Assembly (NCBI RefSeq): GCF_900089775.1
Contig: NZ_FLOB01000001.1
Coordinates: 1 to 64,000, forward strand
Length of the DNA stretch: 64,000 nucleotides
Direction: 5' to 3'
DNA from: Marinomonas spartinae
Lineage (GTDB): Bacteria > Pseudomonadota > Gammaproteobacteria > Pseudomonadales > Marinomonadaceae
Shown here: positions 28,107-37,803 of the stretch, in pieces
Position numbering within the stretch: position 1 is the stretch's first letter
Layout of the letters: every line of letters begins with the position of its first letter
Position numbers and translations under genes: made by a program
Notes under the pieces: model-generated
What the model was told of the DNA's origin: nothing
The model's input: the letters and a program-made list of their open reading frames with translations, nothing else
Database searches by the model: none

Positions 28107-29402
28107 TTACTCACTATCAAACAAAGCGTCAACAAACTCTTGAGCAACAAAGGGGCGCAAATCATCCACTTGCTCCCCAACACCGATATAGCGAATCGGT
28201 AGACCAAACTGTTTGGCAATAGCAAAGATAATCCCTCCCTTCGCCGTACCATCAAGCTTAGTCAAAGTAATACCCGAGACACCGACCGCTTCAGTAAAGA
28301 GCTTAGCTTGACTAAGCGCATTTTGCCCTGTGCCCGCATCCAATACCAACATCACTTCATGGGGCGCATCAACATCCAATTTTTTCATCACACGAACCAC
28401 TTTTGATAATTCATTCATCAAATTGGCTTTGTTCTGCAAACGGCCCGCAGTATCGGCAATAACAACATCTACCCCTTTGGCTTTTGCCGATTCAATGGCA
28501 TCGTAAATAACCGACGCCGAGTCCGCGCCAGTATGTTGAGCCACGACAGGCACATTATTGCGTTCTCCCCAAACTTGCAACTGTTCTACCGCCGCAGCGC
28601 GGAACGTATCACCAGCAGCCAGCATCACGCTTTTACCCTCTGCTTGATATTTTTTCGTCAACTTACCGATGGTGGTGGTTTTACCAACCCCGTTCACACC
28701 CACCATTAGAATAACAAAGGGGCCATCCTTTTTGGTTGGATCAAGTGCCTTTTGTGAACCACTGAGGATGTCGGTCATTTCGCCTTTTAAACTGTTTAAT
28801 AGAGCATTCGAATCTTTTAACTCTTTACGACTGTGTTTTTCTGTTAGGCCATCAATCAGAGACCTCGTCGCATCAATCCCCACATCCGCTACTAATAGCT
28901 GTGTTTCTAGCTCTTCTAACAGATCATCATCAACTTTTTTACTGCCCACCAAAATGGAAGATAAACCACCGCCTAACCCTTGTCGGGTACGAGATAACCC
29001 AGACTTGATTCGTTGTGACCAAGAAAGCGTGGAGACTTTTTCCTCTTTTTCTGCTTGAAGGGGGGGCTGCTCTATTGCTTGCTCTGCTTCAACCGAAGCC
29101 ACCACACTCGTCTGTTCATTTGAAGAGGACAAGGCAGACTCTATACGGGCTTCGCTTATCTGCTCGTCACTAGCTGTTGTAGGTGTCTGTGTTTCTGAGC
29201 TTGGTTCGGATACGGCTTCTGATTGTGTATCTGTACCCTTTTTTTGCTCAGATCGTTTTCTTGCTCTCATTTGTTTTAGAACACGGCGACGAATGACCAC
29301 CGCAATAATCGCCAATATGGCACCAATTGCCATCGGAGCATAGCGAGCATACTCCCCAAAATACGGCGTTAAAAAAGCAATGAACTGATTAACAAATTCC
29401 AT
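28107..29402 (-). CDS. ftsY: Signal recognition particle receptor FtsY
   Basis: This SRP GTPase receptor delivers ribosomes making membrane proteins to the translocon. ATG 29402 gives 431 residues. A hydrophobic segment (about residues 20-40, APMAIGAILAIIAVVI then RRRVLKQ) precedes an acidic, glutamine/serine/threonine-rich A domain (about 45-125). The NG domain follows with VGVNGVGKTTT, DTFRAAAVEQL, DTAGRLQ and TKLDGTAKGG. The N-terminal membrane-like segment is not present in E. coli FtsY. Confidence 0.96.
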   Translation of the reverse strand: MEFVNQFIAFLTPYFGEYARYAPMAIGAILAIIAVVIRRRVLKQMRARKRSEQKKGTDTQSEAVSEPSSETQTPTTASDEQISEARIESALSSSNEQTSVVASVEAEQAIEQPPLQAEKEEKVSTLSWSQRIKSGLSRTRQGLGGGLSSILVGSKKVDDDLLEELETQLLVADVGIDATRSLIDGLTEKHSRKELKDSNALLNSLKGEMTDILSGSQKALDPTKKDGPFVILMVGVNGVGKTTTIGKLTKKYQAEGKSVMLAAGDTFRAAAVEQLQVWGERNNVPVVAQHTGADSASVIYDAIESAKAKGVDVVIADTAGRLQNKANLMNELSKVVRVMKKLDVDAPHEVMLVLDAGTGQNALSQAKLFTEAVGVSGITLTKLDGTAKGGIIFAIAKQFGLPIRYIGVGEQVDDLRPFVAQEFVDALFDSE

Positions 29403-29574
29403 CAAATTAATCTCTTATATGTAGACTGGTGCGGTTTGCACCAGTGAAGTGCTATTATTCATATAGAAGCCAGATAAGTTGGCCCTAGAAGCGGTGATTT
29501 TATCATCATTCCGATTAGCAAGCAGTTCTAGTTTATGGAAAATTATCCAATGTCTGTCTTTACTATGGATCCTT

Positions 29575-30891
29575 ATGTTTAACAGTCAAAAGCCTCTTTT
29601 CAGTAAGCCTGTACTGGCCGGTATTATGATTTTTTCCACCTTGGCTATTTGGGCTCTCAATTCTACTGCTCCTAAGCCCATATCTTATCCCAAAATGGCC
29701 ATCGAAACGTGGCAGACGGATTCAGGCATTCCTGTTGTGTGGCTCACTCAAGACGATTGGAAAGGCAGCAATAAACTCAACATAGCCTTGTCCTTCAATG
29801 CACCAGATCATAACCCAGCGTTAACCGATGCCACCTTATCCATGATGCTTGATGACCCCTTGCCCCTAATAAGCTCAACCATCAACCAACGTTTATCCCC
29901 TCTGACCGCCAGTGTCAGCAGTGGTTATAACCATGAAGGGCAGACGCTGTATATCACGGCCAATAGCACCACCTCTTTTCTCAAACCGACCTTAAATATA
30001 CTGACTCAATGGCTAACACACCCCATGTTTAAGGCCCTTTCTTTTTATCGCTGGCAACGTATTAATGACCCAGATCTGTCCGCTTTGTTCACAATGCAAC
30101 AAGCGCTGTTTCTTCCGGTCAGCCGCTCAACTGAAACACCCGCAGAGAAAAGCTATGCTCAATTAAAAAAGCAGGTAACCAGAGAGCAAGTCACTGATTA
30201 TTATCACCAACTCACCCAGCATGTTAGCCGTATTACCCTTGTTGGTAATATGGACAAAGCAACAAAGCAAGCCGTTATCGCAAGTTTGAATCGAATTACC
30301 CAACATTTTCGGCGTACGCCTTCTCTGCCTCCTCTGTCATTCAAGGTCAACCCCCATAGCCATGTCTTAGGCAAAGAAGAAGCGCAGCAAGGGCTGACTC
30401 AACAAGGCATCGCCCTCAGGCCGCTTCGCTCAGTCCAAGATTGGATTAGCTTACAATTATGGGGAGCGAATATAATCGATACTCTTAACAAACAAAACAC
30501 CACACAATACGCCCAACTCAATTTCATCCTATCACCACGACTCCCTTGGGCTTGGTGGCGAGTACAACATAGTCAAGAGACTAAGACACTTCCTCTTGCC
30601 CATATGAAGGATGCCATTAACACGGAAACACTCCCCTCTGTTACCGAGAACAAACATTTTAACCCCCTGTTCACGTCTTTTCAGCAACAGCTTAACAAAC
30701 GGTCTCACTCACCTGACTGGTGGATCAAAATGGCAACCGAAGTGACGCCACCTAACAGTGCATTGACACCATCAGACTTTGCGAAACACTACCAAAATGC
30801 CATTGATACCTTCACGCAAAAAAACTATCAAGCAGCACTGAAATACCTATTTATTACCTCCTCTTATCAAGAAAATCAGGTTACACCATGA
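29575..30891 (+). CDS. Inactive M16-family peptidase-like protein
   Basis: The chosen ATG at 29575 gives 438 residues beginning with a membrane anchor (about 10-27, VLAGIMIFSTLAIWAL). The body resembles insulinase-family subunits: the ETWQTDSGIPVVWL opening, a middle helical region, and the VTREQVTDYYHQLT segment typical of M16 domains. The zinc motif HxxEH is absent where it is expected (ALTDATLSMMLDD), so it should not be a protease. In related bacteria one or two M16 genes sit directly before rsmD; this seems a degenerate survivor. It overlaps rsmD by four bases. Function unknown. Confidence 0.65.
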   Translation: MFNSQKPLFSKPVLAGIMIFSTLAIWALNSTAPKPISYPKMAIETWQTDSGIPVVWLTQDDWKGSNKLNIALSFNAPDHNPALTDATLSMMLDDPLPLISSTINQRLSPLTASVSSGYNHEGQTLYITANSTTSFLKPTLNILTQWLTHPMFKALSFYRWQRINDPDLSALFTMQQALFLPVSRSTETPAEKSYAQLKKQVTREQVTDYYHQLTQHVSRITLVGNMDKATKQAVIASLNRITQHFRRTPSLPPLSFKVNPHSHVLGKEEAQQGLTQQGIALRPLRSVQDWISLQLWGANIIDTLNKQNTTQYAQLNFILSPRLPWAWWRVQHSQETKTLPLAHMKDAINTETLPSVTENKHFNPLFTSFQQQLNKRSHSPDWWIKMATEVTPPNSALTPSDFAKHYQNAIDTFTQKNYQAALKYLFITSSYQENQVTP

Positions 30892-31493
30892 ACAAAAAGC
30901 CCGGTAAAACAACCACTAAGACCAGCCAAAAATCCACGGCAAAATTGCGCATTATTGCCGGTGAGTGGCGCTCTCGACAGCTGCCTATTCCTGATATCGA
31001 AGGCTTGCGCCCTACGCCAGATCGCGTGCGTGAAACCTTATTTAATTGGATCAGTCATTTCGTCCCTGGCGCGCAATGCGCGGACCTATTTTGTGGATCT
31101 GGTGCCCTAGGTCTAGAAGCCCTGTCACGGGGCGCTAAAAGCACGCTGTTTGTGGACAATTCAAAGGTGGTGACACGGCAAATGCAAGTCAACCTAGACA
31201 CCTTGAAAGCTCAGAACGCAAAGGTTATTCAGCAGAACACTAAAGACTTTTTAATGGAAGCGACTCCCATACCGATGGACCTGATCTTTTTAGACCCTCC
31301 TTTCCGGAAAGACTGGATGTCGCAGATTGTGCCTCTATTGGACAAGGGCTGGCTGGCAGATCACGCGATGGTGTACATTGAAATGGAAAAAGAAGCCACA
31401 CTTCCACCCTTACCCGATCACTGGACGCTATTGAAAGAAAAAGCCGCTGGGCAATTAGTTTACCGTTTATTCGACATCAATAAGCACCATTAA
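30888..31493 (+). CDS. rsmD: 16S rRNA (guanine-966-N2)-methyltransferase
   Basis: This enzyme methylates G966 of 16S rRNA. It has 201 residues. The N-terminus is a lysine/threonine-rich extension (about 1-17). Motifs are LRIIAGEWRSRQL, RPTPDRVRETLFNW, the SAM-binding DLFCGSGALGLEALSRG and the catalytic LIFLDPPF. It is translated with the upstream M16-like gene through a four-base overlap. Confidence 0.94.
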   Translation: MNKKPGKTTTKTSQKSTAKLRIIAGEWRSRQLPIPDIEGLRPTPDRVRETLFNWISHFVPGAQCADLFCGSGALGLEALSRGAKSTLFVDNSKVVTRQMQVNLDTLKAQNAKVIQQNTKDFLMEATPIPMDLIFLDPPFRKDWMSQIVPLLDKGWLADHAMVYIEMEKEATLPPLPDHWTLLKEKAAGQLVYRLFDINKHH

Positions 31494-31732
31494 CCAGTAC
31501 AATGGATCAACGATAACACACCGCATTCTTAATGATTTTATCGAGCCTCAGGACATCATGCAGCAGATCATGAAGAACTGAGGCCATAACCAAGGCAAAA
31601 GGGAGTATTCGCCCTTCCATCGACACAGCGTGCACAAAACTTGCATAAACAAAGCATCGTTTCTTAACTAAACCGACGGCACTGCTCAATCAAAGAGCGA
31701 TCCGTCGATTCATTGCTATATGGAAGGACACT

Positions 31733-33619
31733 ATGCTTAGCAACCTCACGTTTCGCACCAAATTACTTTTGTTGCTCATCACTGTTATTTTCGGTTTTGC
31801 CATTGTGACCTTTGTGGCTATGCAGGGCTCAGCGTCCCAAAAAGCTGCTAACAACCATTTAAGGATCTTGTCAAAAATCCAAAACTCAAACGATGCTCTG
31901 AGCATCAATATGTTGGAAATCGCTGACCAACTTCGTGACTTAGACGATAAACGCTACCCAGATTACCTCGCGACGCTGAATCAACAGATCGACAAAAATA
32001 ATAAGGCCATCCAAACCAATATTGAACGCAGTCAATCTTCTGAGCTGAAAACCATTTTAAAAAGTACGCAGAAAGACATCAATCACTACAGCAACGCCCT
32101 GCTCAACCTTGTTAAAAAACGTCATATCATTGGCTTTGATGCGAACTCAGGCCTACGCGGTAAAATTGATCAAATGGGTAGCAAAATCGCGCAAGACATT
32201 CAATCTTTGAGCTTATTACGCCGCGAGTTCACCAATGTGCGTAGAGCCGAAGCCAGCTACTTATTCGGCCCCTCCCAAGAATATCTCGACCAGTTCAACA
32301 CAAGTTATGAGCGACTCAATACCCGTTTTAACAACTTTGGTTTTGAAGACACTTATGGCAAAGAGGCTCAGGTCTATCATGATGCCGTTATTCAATACGG
32401 TAAAGAATACGTTGCTCTAGATGCCGCCGATAGCGCCTTTTCTAAACAAAAAGCCCAATTTAATAAGAGCCAACTGGCAACCGCCAAGCTCATTAAGAAC
32501 ATTGTTCTTAATGCAGAAGAAAATGCCAAGCGACATTCGCAGCAAGCCAACATCAGCTTATGGGTAGTCAGCATAGTGGTTCCACTCATCGTGGCATTAT
32601 TGATCATGAGCATAGGCCGCAACGTTCGTAACACATTAAAACGCATTATGAACGATTTAGTTAAAGTAAAAGCGGGTGACATGACGGCCAAGTCAGTTGT
32701 CAACGAGCGTCGTAATGATGAGTTTGATTCACTCAGCCTCTCTTTAAATGAAATGACGCAGGGCCTTGATCATGTATTGAAAGAAGTGGTCAACACCACT
32801 GATACCGTCAACGACATGGCAACAGACATCAGTGGCACAATCGGGGAAATAGCCAACAGCAATCGTACCATTAATGGCAGAACCCAATCTCTCGCCAGCG
32901 CCACAGACGATATTTCCAAGCGCATTACCCAACTTTCTACCACCACAGATACACTACGCACTCATTCCAGTGAAACTTATGAATCAGCAAAAATGGGCTC
33001 GCAAACCATACGAATGGTACTCGACAACCTGAAGAGCACCATCAACGTGGTCAATTCCACAGGCGACCAACTAAACGAATTAGGACGTTTATCGAACAAT
33101 ATCGATCATGTTATCAGCATGATTAACGATCTTGCGAGCCAAACCAACTTATTAGCCTTAAATGCGGCGATAGAAGCGGCTCGTGCTGGTGAAGCAGGAA
33201 GAGGTTTTGCAGTGGTGTCGGATGAAGTTCGTTCCCTAGCGGAAAAAACCGTGGATGCAACCGCCAAGATCACCGATATTGTTAATATTATCCAGACCTC
33301 TACCCAAGGAGCCATTGCCACCATGGCAAGCGGTCAAGACAGCTTAAAAGTCATTGAGGAAAACGGTAGCAAAGCGGAAACGGCCATTCATACCATCGAA
33401 TCCAAAGCCCTAACCAGCTCCCAATCTGCCGACTCAATGGCCTCAGACATTCAAGATGTCGCCAGCACAGCGATTCAAATGAGCACCGAGATGGATACCA
33501 TTGCTCAGCAACTCAGCCATGATACAGGCTCCATTGAGACCCTCGCAGACAAAACGCAAAGCGTTAAAACGTCTGCAGTGGAATTATCCAACAAAACCAA
33601 GGTCTTTACTTTGAGTTAA
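31733..33619 (+). CDS. Methyl-accepting chemotaxis protein
   Basis: This chemoreceptor of 628 residues has TM1 (about 9-31), a mostly helical periplasmic domain (about 32-278) and TM2 (about 282-302). HAMP (about 303-355) and the signalling domain follow. The helical domain with [12 protein letters not shown] and [16 protein letters not shown] resembles the helical bimodular type, whose known examples bind organic acids, but the ligand is unknown. The conserved signalling tip reads [22 protein letters not shown]. It ends without a CheR-binding pentapeptide. The 239-base gap upstream shows no clear promoter or gene. Confidence 0.93.
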   Translation: MLSNLTFRTKLLLLLITVIFGFAIVTFVAMQGSASQKAANNHLRILSKIQNSNDALSINMLEIADQLRDLDDKRYPDYLATLNQQIDKNNKAIQTNIERSQSSELKTILKSTQKDINHYSNALLNLVKKRHIIGFDANSGLRGKIDQMGSKIAQDIQSLSLLRREFTNVRRAEASYLFGPSQEYLDQFNTSYERLNTRFNNFGFEDTYGKEAQVYHDAVIQYGKEYVALDAADSAFSKQKAQFNKSQLATAKLIKNIVLNAEENAKRHSQQANISLWVVSIVVPLIVALLIMSIGRNVRNTLKRIMNDLVKVKAGDMTAKSVVNERRNDEFDSLSLSLNEMTQGLDHVLKEVVNTTDTVNDMATDISGTIGEIANSNRTINGRTQSLASATDDISKRITQLSTTTDTLRTHSSETYESAKMGSQTIRMVLDNLKSTINVVNSTGDQLNELGRLSNNIDHVISMINDLASQTNLLALNAAIEAARAGEAGRGFAVVSDEVRSLAEKTVDATAKITDIVNIIQTSTQGAIATMASGQDSLKVIEENGSKAETAIHTIESKALTSSQSADSMASDIQDVASTAIQMSTEMDTIAQQLSHDTGSIETLADKTQSVKTSAVELSNKTKVFTLS

Positions 33620-33827
33620 ACACGTACTTTAAGCAAAGCCAGCAGGCACCTAAAAACTCCGCTTCGATGACAAATGTCCAGCACCACTTATCATAGAAAC
33701 GGTTTTTCATCACACTCTCTTGATGGGGCTGGCGTCAAACGCTAGACTGTTGCTCCATTATTCATAAGATGAATCCCCCTATTTTCACGGGACGTCGATT
33801 TATTTCACTAGGACAAATATAAAGCCT

Positions 33828-34985
33828 ATGCCGGACACTCTTCCAGCCAACTCCGTTGGCGTAGTTGTGCCACAAATCGCGCAATTTGATACTCCGCTGA
33901 CGCTTTCTTGCGGCCAAACCTTATCCAGCTATCAATTAGTTTATGAAACGTATGGCGAACTAAACCAACAGGCATCTAATGCCATTTTGATCTGTCATGC
34001 ATTAAGTGGCGATCACCATGCTGCTGGCTACCATACTATGTCAGACAAAAAACCTGGTTGGTGGGATTCTGCCATTGGCCCAGGCAAAGCCATCGATACT
34101 AACCAATTTTTTGTTGTGAGCTTAAACAACCTTGGAGGCTGTTGTGGCAGTACAGGCCCCACCTCAATTAACCCTGAGACCAATCAGATATGGGGTGCGC
34201 ATTTCCCCATTGTCACGGTGGAAGATTGGGTGGAAAGCCAAGCCCGCTTAGCTGATCGGTTGGGAATACGCACCTTCGCTGCTATCGTGGGTGGCAGTTT
34301 AGGTGGAATGCAGGTATTAGAATGGAGCATCCGTTTTCCAGATCGGTTAAAAGCCGCCGCCATCATCGCGTCCGCCCCTAAACTCTCTACACAAAACATT
34401 GCGTTTAACGAAGTCGCGCGTCAATCCATTCGCCGAGATCCCGAATTCCATGACGGCAACTACCTTGATCAAGAGACGGTTCCGACCAATGGGCTTGGGC
34501 TGGCTCGCATGCTGGGACACATTACCTATTTGTCCGATGATGCCATGGGAGCTAAGTTTGGTCGACAAATGCGCCATGATGCTTACCAGTATAACTACGG
34601 CATTGAATTTGAAGTAGAAAGCTATCTGCGCTACCAAGGTGAAGCCTTTACCAAGCGTTTCGATGCCAATACCTACATGTTAATGACAAAAGCGCTCGAC
34701 TATTTTGACCCAGCCGCCCAAGCCAATGGCGATTTAGCCGCTGTATTGAGTCGAGCTCAGTGCGAATTTTTACTCGTATCCTTCACCACGGATTGGCGTT
34801 TTGCTCCAGAACGTAGCGAAGAAATTGTCAATGCCTTAGTCAAAGCAGGTAAACATGTTTCCTATACTAAGATCGAAGCCGCTGAGGGGCACGACGCATT
34901 TTTATTCCCCATTCCTCGATACATGAATGCACTCAGTAGTTTTTTGACGCGAGTCGCCAAGCGCTTAACCACGGAGGTCAAATAG
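33828..34985 (+). CDS. metX: Homoserine O-acyltransferase MetX
   Basis: This enzyme activates homoserine for methionine synthesis; gammaproteobacterial MetX with MetW usually uses succinyl-CoA, but the acyl donor is not settled by inspection. It has 385 residues. The alpha/beta-hydrolase nucleophile is serine 157 in GGSLGGMQ. Asp and His of the triad are expected in [11 protein letters not shown] and AEGHDAF. Other motifs are [11 protein letters not shown] and [12 protein letters not shown]. metW begins on the base after its stop. Confidence 0.94.
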   Translation: MPDTLPANSVGVVVPQIAQFDTPLTLSCGQTLSSYQLVYETYGELNQQASNAILICHALSGDHHAAGYHTMSDKKPGWWDSAIGPGKAIDTNQFFVVSLNNLGGCCGSTGPTSINPETNQIWGAHFPIVTVEDWVESQARLADRLGIRTFAAIVGGSLGGMQVLEWSIRFPDRLKAAAIIASAPKLSTQNIAFNEVARQSIRRDPEFHDGNYLDQETVPTNGLGLARMLGHITYLSDDAMGAKFGRQMRHDAYQYNYGIEFEVESYLRYQGEAFTKRFDANTYMLMTKALDYFDPAAQANGDLAAVLSRAQCEFLLVSFTTDWRFAPERSEEIVNALVKAGKHVSYTKIEAAEGHDAFLFPIPRYMNALSSFLTRVAKRLTTEVK

Positions 34986-35576
34986 ATGCGTTCTGATTTA
35001 GAAATGATCGATGAATGGATTCAGCCTAATACACGAGTACTGGACTTAGGCTGTGGCCCTGGTGAATTATTACAACACCTGATCGGCAATAAACAGGTAC
35101 ACGGCTATGGCCTAGAAATTGACCCAGAAAACCTGAATATCTGTATTGAAAAAGGGATTCCCGTATTGGAGCAAAATATCGACGAAGGCCTACACAACTT
35201 TGAGGATCAAAGTTTTGATCTCGTCGTTATGACCCATGCCTTGCAACAATTTCGTCGCCCTGATTTACTCCTTGACGAAATGCTACGCATTGGCAAAGAA
35301 TGTATTATTACCTTTCCAAATTTTGGTCACTGGCGCAACCGTATCCATCTTGGCCTTAAGGGACGAATGCCAGTGTCTGATTTCTTACCCTATAATTGGT
35401 ACGATACACCCAACATCCACTTTTGTACGTTTCATGATTTTGAACGTCTTTGCCTAGAGAAAAGCATCAAAATTCTTCGTTGGGCAGCAGTGGACGGGCA
35501 ACTAAAAGATCATTGGTGGATTCGCACCATGCCCAATATCTTTAGCGAAACCGCCGTTTTTCATGTAAGCCGCTAA
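34986..35576 (+). CDS. metW: MetW, methyltransferase-like partner of MetX
   Basis: This 196-residue class I methyltransferase-fold protein has the SAM-like motif VLDLGCGPGELL and the MetW-typical FPNFGHWRNR and LPYNWYDTPNIHF stretches. The metX-metW pair is a conserved methionine unit; MetW is reported to be needed with MetX, but its chemistry is not established here. It is directly joined to metX, so they are translated together, and a terminator follows. Confidence 0.93.
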   Translation: MRSDLEMIDEWIQPNTRVLDLGCGPGELLQHLIGNKQVHGYGLEIDPENLNICIEKGIPVLEQNIDEGLHNFEDQSFDLVVMTHALQQFRRPDLLLDEMLRIGKECIITFPNFGHWRNRIHLGLKGRMPVSDFLPYNWYDTPNIHFCTFHDFERLCLEKSIKILRWAAVDGQLKDHWWIRTMPNIFSETAVFHVSR

Positions 35577-35596
35577 CGACCCAATACATTAGGTGG

Positions 35597-35621
35597 AAGG
35601 CGGCCTTAGGTCGCCTTTTTT
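35597..35621 (+). terminator. Terminator of metXW
   Basis: AAGGCGGCC (35597-35605) pairs with GGTCGCCTT (35609-35617), including one G-U pair, with a TTA loop and a T run after it. Confidence 0.85.
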
Positions 35622-35687
35622 ATCCAAGACACATCGACAAACATACTAGTCAAGAAACGTAAACTGTCACTCTACCTGAGGAGCACC

Positions 35688-36299
35688 ATGATGAGTCAAG
35701 TCATCGTATTAGCCAGCAACAACACAGGCAAGATAAAAGAGTTCAATGCCCTGCTTAGCCCTGTCGGTTTCGACATAAAACCACAGAGCGAATTTAACGT
35801 ACAAGATGCCGATGAAACGGGCTTAAGCTTTATCGAAAATGCTATTTTAAAAGCACGTCATGCGTGTGTTCATACCGGGCTACCCGCCTTAGCAGACGAT
35901 TCTGGCATTGAAGTAGATTATCTAAAGGGGGCGCCAGGCATTTATTCTGCGCGCTTTGCAGGGGATCATGGCAATAGCGAAGCCAATAATGCGTTATTAC
36001 TCAAAAAGCTTGAGGGGGTGCCCGACATTGAACGAACAGCACGCTTTCACTGCGTATTAGCCTATTTAAGACATAAGGATGACCCAACACCTTTAGTGTT
36101 CCACGGTACATGGGAAGGACGTATTGTCACCACTCCAGAAGGCCAAGAAGGTTTTGGCTACGATCCTTTATTCTATGTACCTGAATGTGGTTGCAGTGCC
36201 GCAAGTCTTCCGAAAGAAATTAAAAACCAAATTAGCCACCGAGCCAAAGCATTGAAGCAGCTACTCACGGCTTTTCAAGAGATGCCAACTCACTTATGA
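35688..36299 (+). CDS. rdgB: dITP/XTP pyrophosphatase (RdgB/HAM1 family)
   Basis: This protein removes non-canonical purine nucleotides (dITP, XTP) from the pool. It has 203 residues; two consecutive ATG codons (35688, 35691) make the exact start uncertain. Motifs are ASNNTGKIKEF, ADDSGIEVDYLKGAPGIYSARFAG and GFGYDPLFYVP, all RdgB signatures. It overlaps hemW by four bases, as in many gammaproteobacteria. Confidence 0.95.
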   Translation: MMSQVIVLASNNTGKIKEFNALLSPVGFDIKPQSEFNVQDADETGLSFIENAILKARHACVHTGLPALADDSGIEVDYLKGAPGIYSARFAGDHGNSEANNALLLKKLEGVPDIERTARFHCVLAYLRHKDDPTPLVFHGTWEGRIVTTPEGQEGFGYDPLFYVPECGCSAASLPKEIKNQISHRAKALKQLLTAFQEMPTHL

Positions 36300-37474
36300 G
36301 CCAACTCACGACCCCCTTGCCGCCACTTAGTCTCTACATTCACTTACCTTGGTGTGTACGCAAATGCCCATATTGCGATTTTAACTCACATCAGGCAGAT
36401 CGTTTTGGGCAAGATGGTAAGCTGCCGGAAAAAGCCTACCTTAAGCAATTGTTGGCCGATTTAGATGCCGATTTACCCTATGTAGCAGGACGCACCATTC
36501 AAACGGCCTTTATTGGCGGCGGTACCCCCAGTTTGATGAGTGAAGATTTTTACTACCACTTAATGGATGCCTTAAAAGAAAAACTCTCTTGGGCAGACAA
36601 CGCCGAAATCACCATGGAAGCGAACCCCGGCACCTTTGAGCAAGAAAAGTTTCGCCACTTTCGCCAAGCCGGCATCAATCGACTATCGATTGGCATACAA
36701 AGTTTTCAACCAAACCTGTTGAAAACCCTAGGAAGAATCCACAACCGAGAAGAAGCCATCCTAGCTGTGGATAAGTCTCGACTAGCTGGGTTCGATAATA
36801 TCAACCTAGATTTGATGCACGGTTTGCCTGACCAAAGTCTGGAAATGGCCATGGATGACCTTTCGTTAGCCATACAATTAGATCCCGAGCATCTTTCTTG
36901 GTATCAGCTCACCATCGAACCTAATACAGAATTTTATCGTCGTCCGCCCACTCTCCCTGAAGACAATACCCTTTGGGGTATTCAGGATGCAGGGCAAGCC
37001 AAATTAGATAAGCATGGTTATAGCCAATATGAAGTCTCGGCAAACGCCAAGGCTAACCAACAAGCGCGGCACAATGTCAATTATTGGCGTTTTGGGGATT
37101 ATTTGGGCATCGGAGCGGGTGCTCATGGCAAGCTAACATTAAGTAACGGTGAAATATTTCGTACACGAAAGACTCGACACCCAAATCACTACCTGAACAC
37201 CTTGCCAGAGGCCTTAGTGATTAAGGAAGCCATTGAGCAAGAAGACCGGCCTCTTGAATTTATGATGAACCGCCTACGCTTATTTGAAGCCTTCGATTTA
37301 CAGGATTATCAGCGCTATTGCGATCAATCTATCCCTGAAAGCCTGATCAAAGCCTGCGAAACTGCCATAAAAAAAGGCTTTTTGCATGAAAAAGATTGGC
37401 AGCAACGTCGTATTCAGACCACCGAAAAAGGCAAACTTTTTCTCAACGAGCTCCTCGAACTCTTCTTACCTTAA
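36296..37474 (+). CDS. hemW: Radical SAM protein HemW (haem chaperone, coproporphyrinogen oxidase-like)
   Basis: This 392-residue radical SAM protein carries the CxxxCxxC cluster in WCVRKCPYCDF. It has the typical GGGTPSLM and EANPGTFE motifs, and the HemW-like IGAGAHG region. It was long annotated as oxygen-independent coproporphyrinogen oxidase HemN, but proteins of this short type deliver haem rather than oxidise porphyrin. Its start overlaps the rdgB stop. Confidence 0.93.
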   Translation: MSQLTTPLPPLSLYIHLPWCVRKCPYCDFNSHQADRFGQDGKLPEKAYLKQLLADLDADLPYVAGRTIQTAFIGGGTPSLMSEDFYYHLMDALKEKLSWADNAEITMEANPGTFEQEKFRHFRQAGINRLSIGIQSFQPNLLKTLGRIHNREEAILAVDKSRLAGFDNINLDLMHGLPDQSLEMAMDDLSLAIQLDPEHLSWYQLTIEPNTEFYRRPPTLPEDNTLWGIQDAGQAKLDKHGYSQYEVSANAKANQQARHNVNYWRFGDYLGIGAGAHGKLTLSNGEIFRTRKTRHPNHYLNTLPEALVIKEAIEQEDRPLEFMMNRLRLFEAFDLQDYQRYCDQSIPESLIKACETAIKKGFLHEKDWQQRRIQTTEKGKLFLNELLELFLP

Positions 37475-37541
37475 AACTCCTTTTTCTTACATTGATTTGA
37501 CATCTAAACAAATCCATGTAAGTCTTAGTAACGATAGCTAA

Positions 37542-37609
37542 GTAGGTAGGTAAACAATTGATCTATCTACATACATTGGATAAAAGAGAACTTACCGACT
37601 CTTTTATCC
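37542..37609 (+). other. Two tandem hairpins downstream of hemW, before the BCCT gene
   Basis: GTAGGTAG (37542-37549) can pair with CTATCTAC (37563-37570), and GGATAAAAGAG (37578-37588) pairs perfectly with CTCTTTTATCC (37599-37609). The second has 11 pairs and A/T-rich sequence after it, so it could end hemW transcription. Smaller dyads follow in 37680-37740 (GTTCTT/AAGAAC; AACAT/ATGTT), close to the expected BCCT promoter. These cover the 329-base gap 37475-37803; no gene is visible in it. Confidence 0.5.
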
Positions 37610-37803
37610 TTAAAATATCGCGTTAATCGAAAAACAAACTGCTATAGATATCCCTGCTATAAAAAGGGGGAAATAGAACCGTTCTTGTCGCATAAAGAAC
37701 AAATCATTCCGACTATTTGTCTAACATGACAATGTTAAACAGTAAAAAGCTAGTATGTTCGTTTAAGCAAGTTCGACGTGTCAATTTAATTCGGGAGAAT
37801 TTT

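Noticed and set aside
31507..31908. Short minus-strand frames upstream of and inside the chemoreceptor gene
   Set aside because: No ribosome sites or domain features; the second is a shadow of the chemoreceptor frame.
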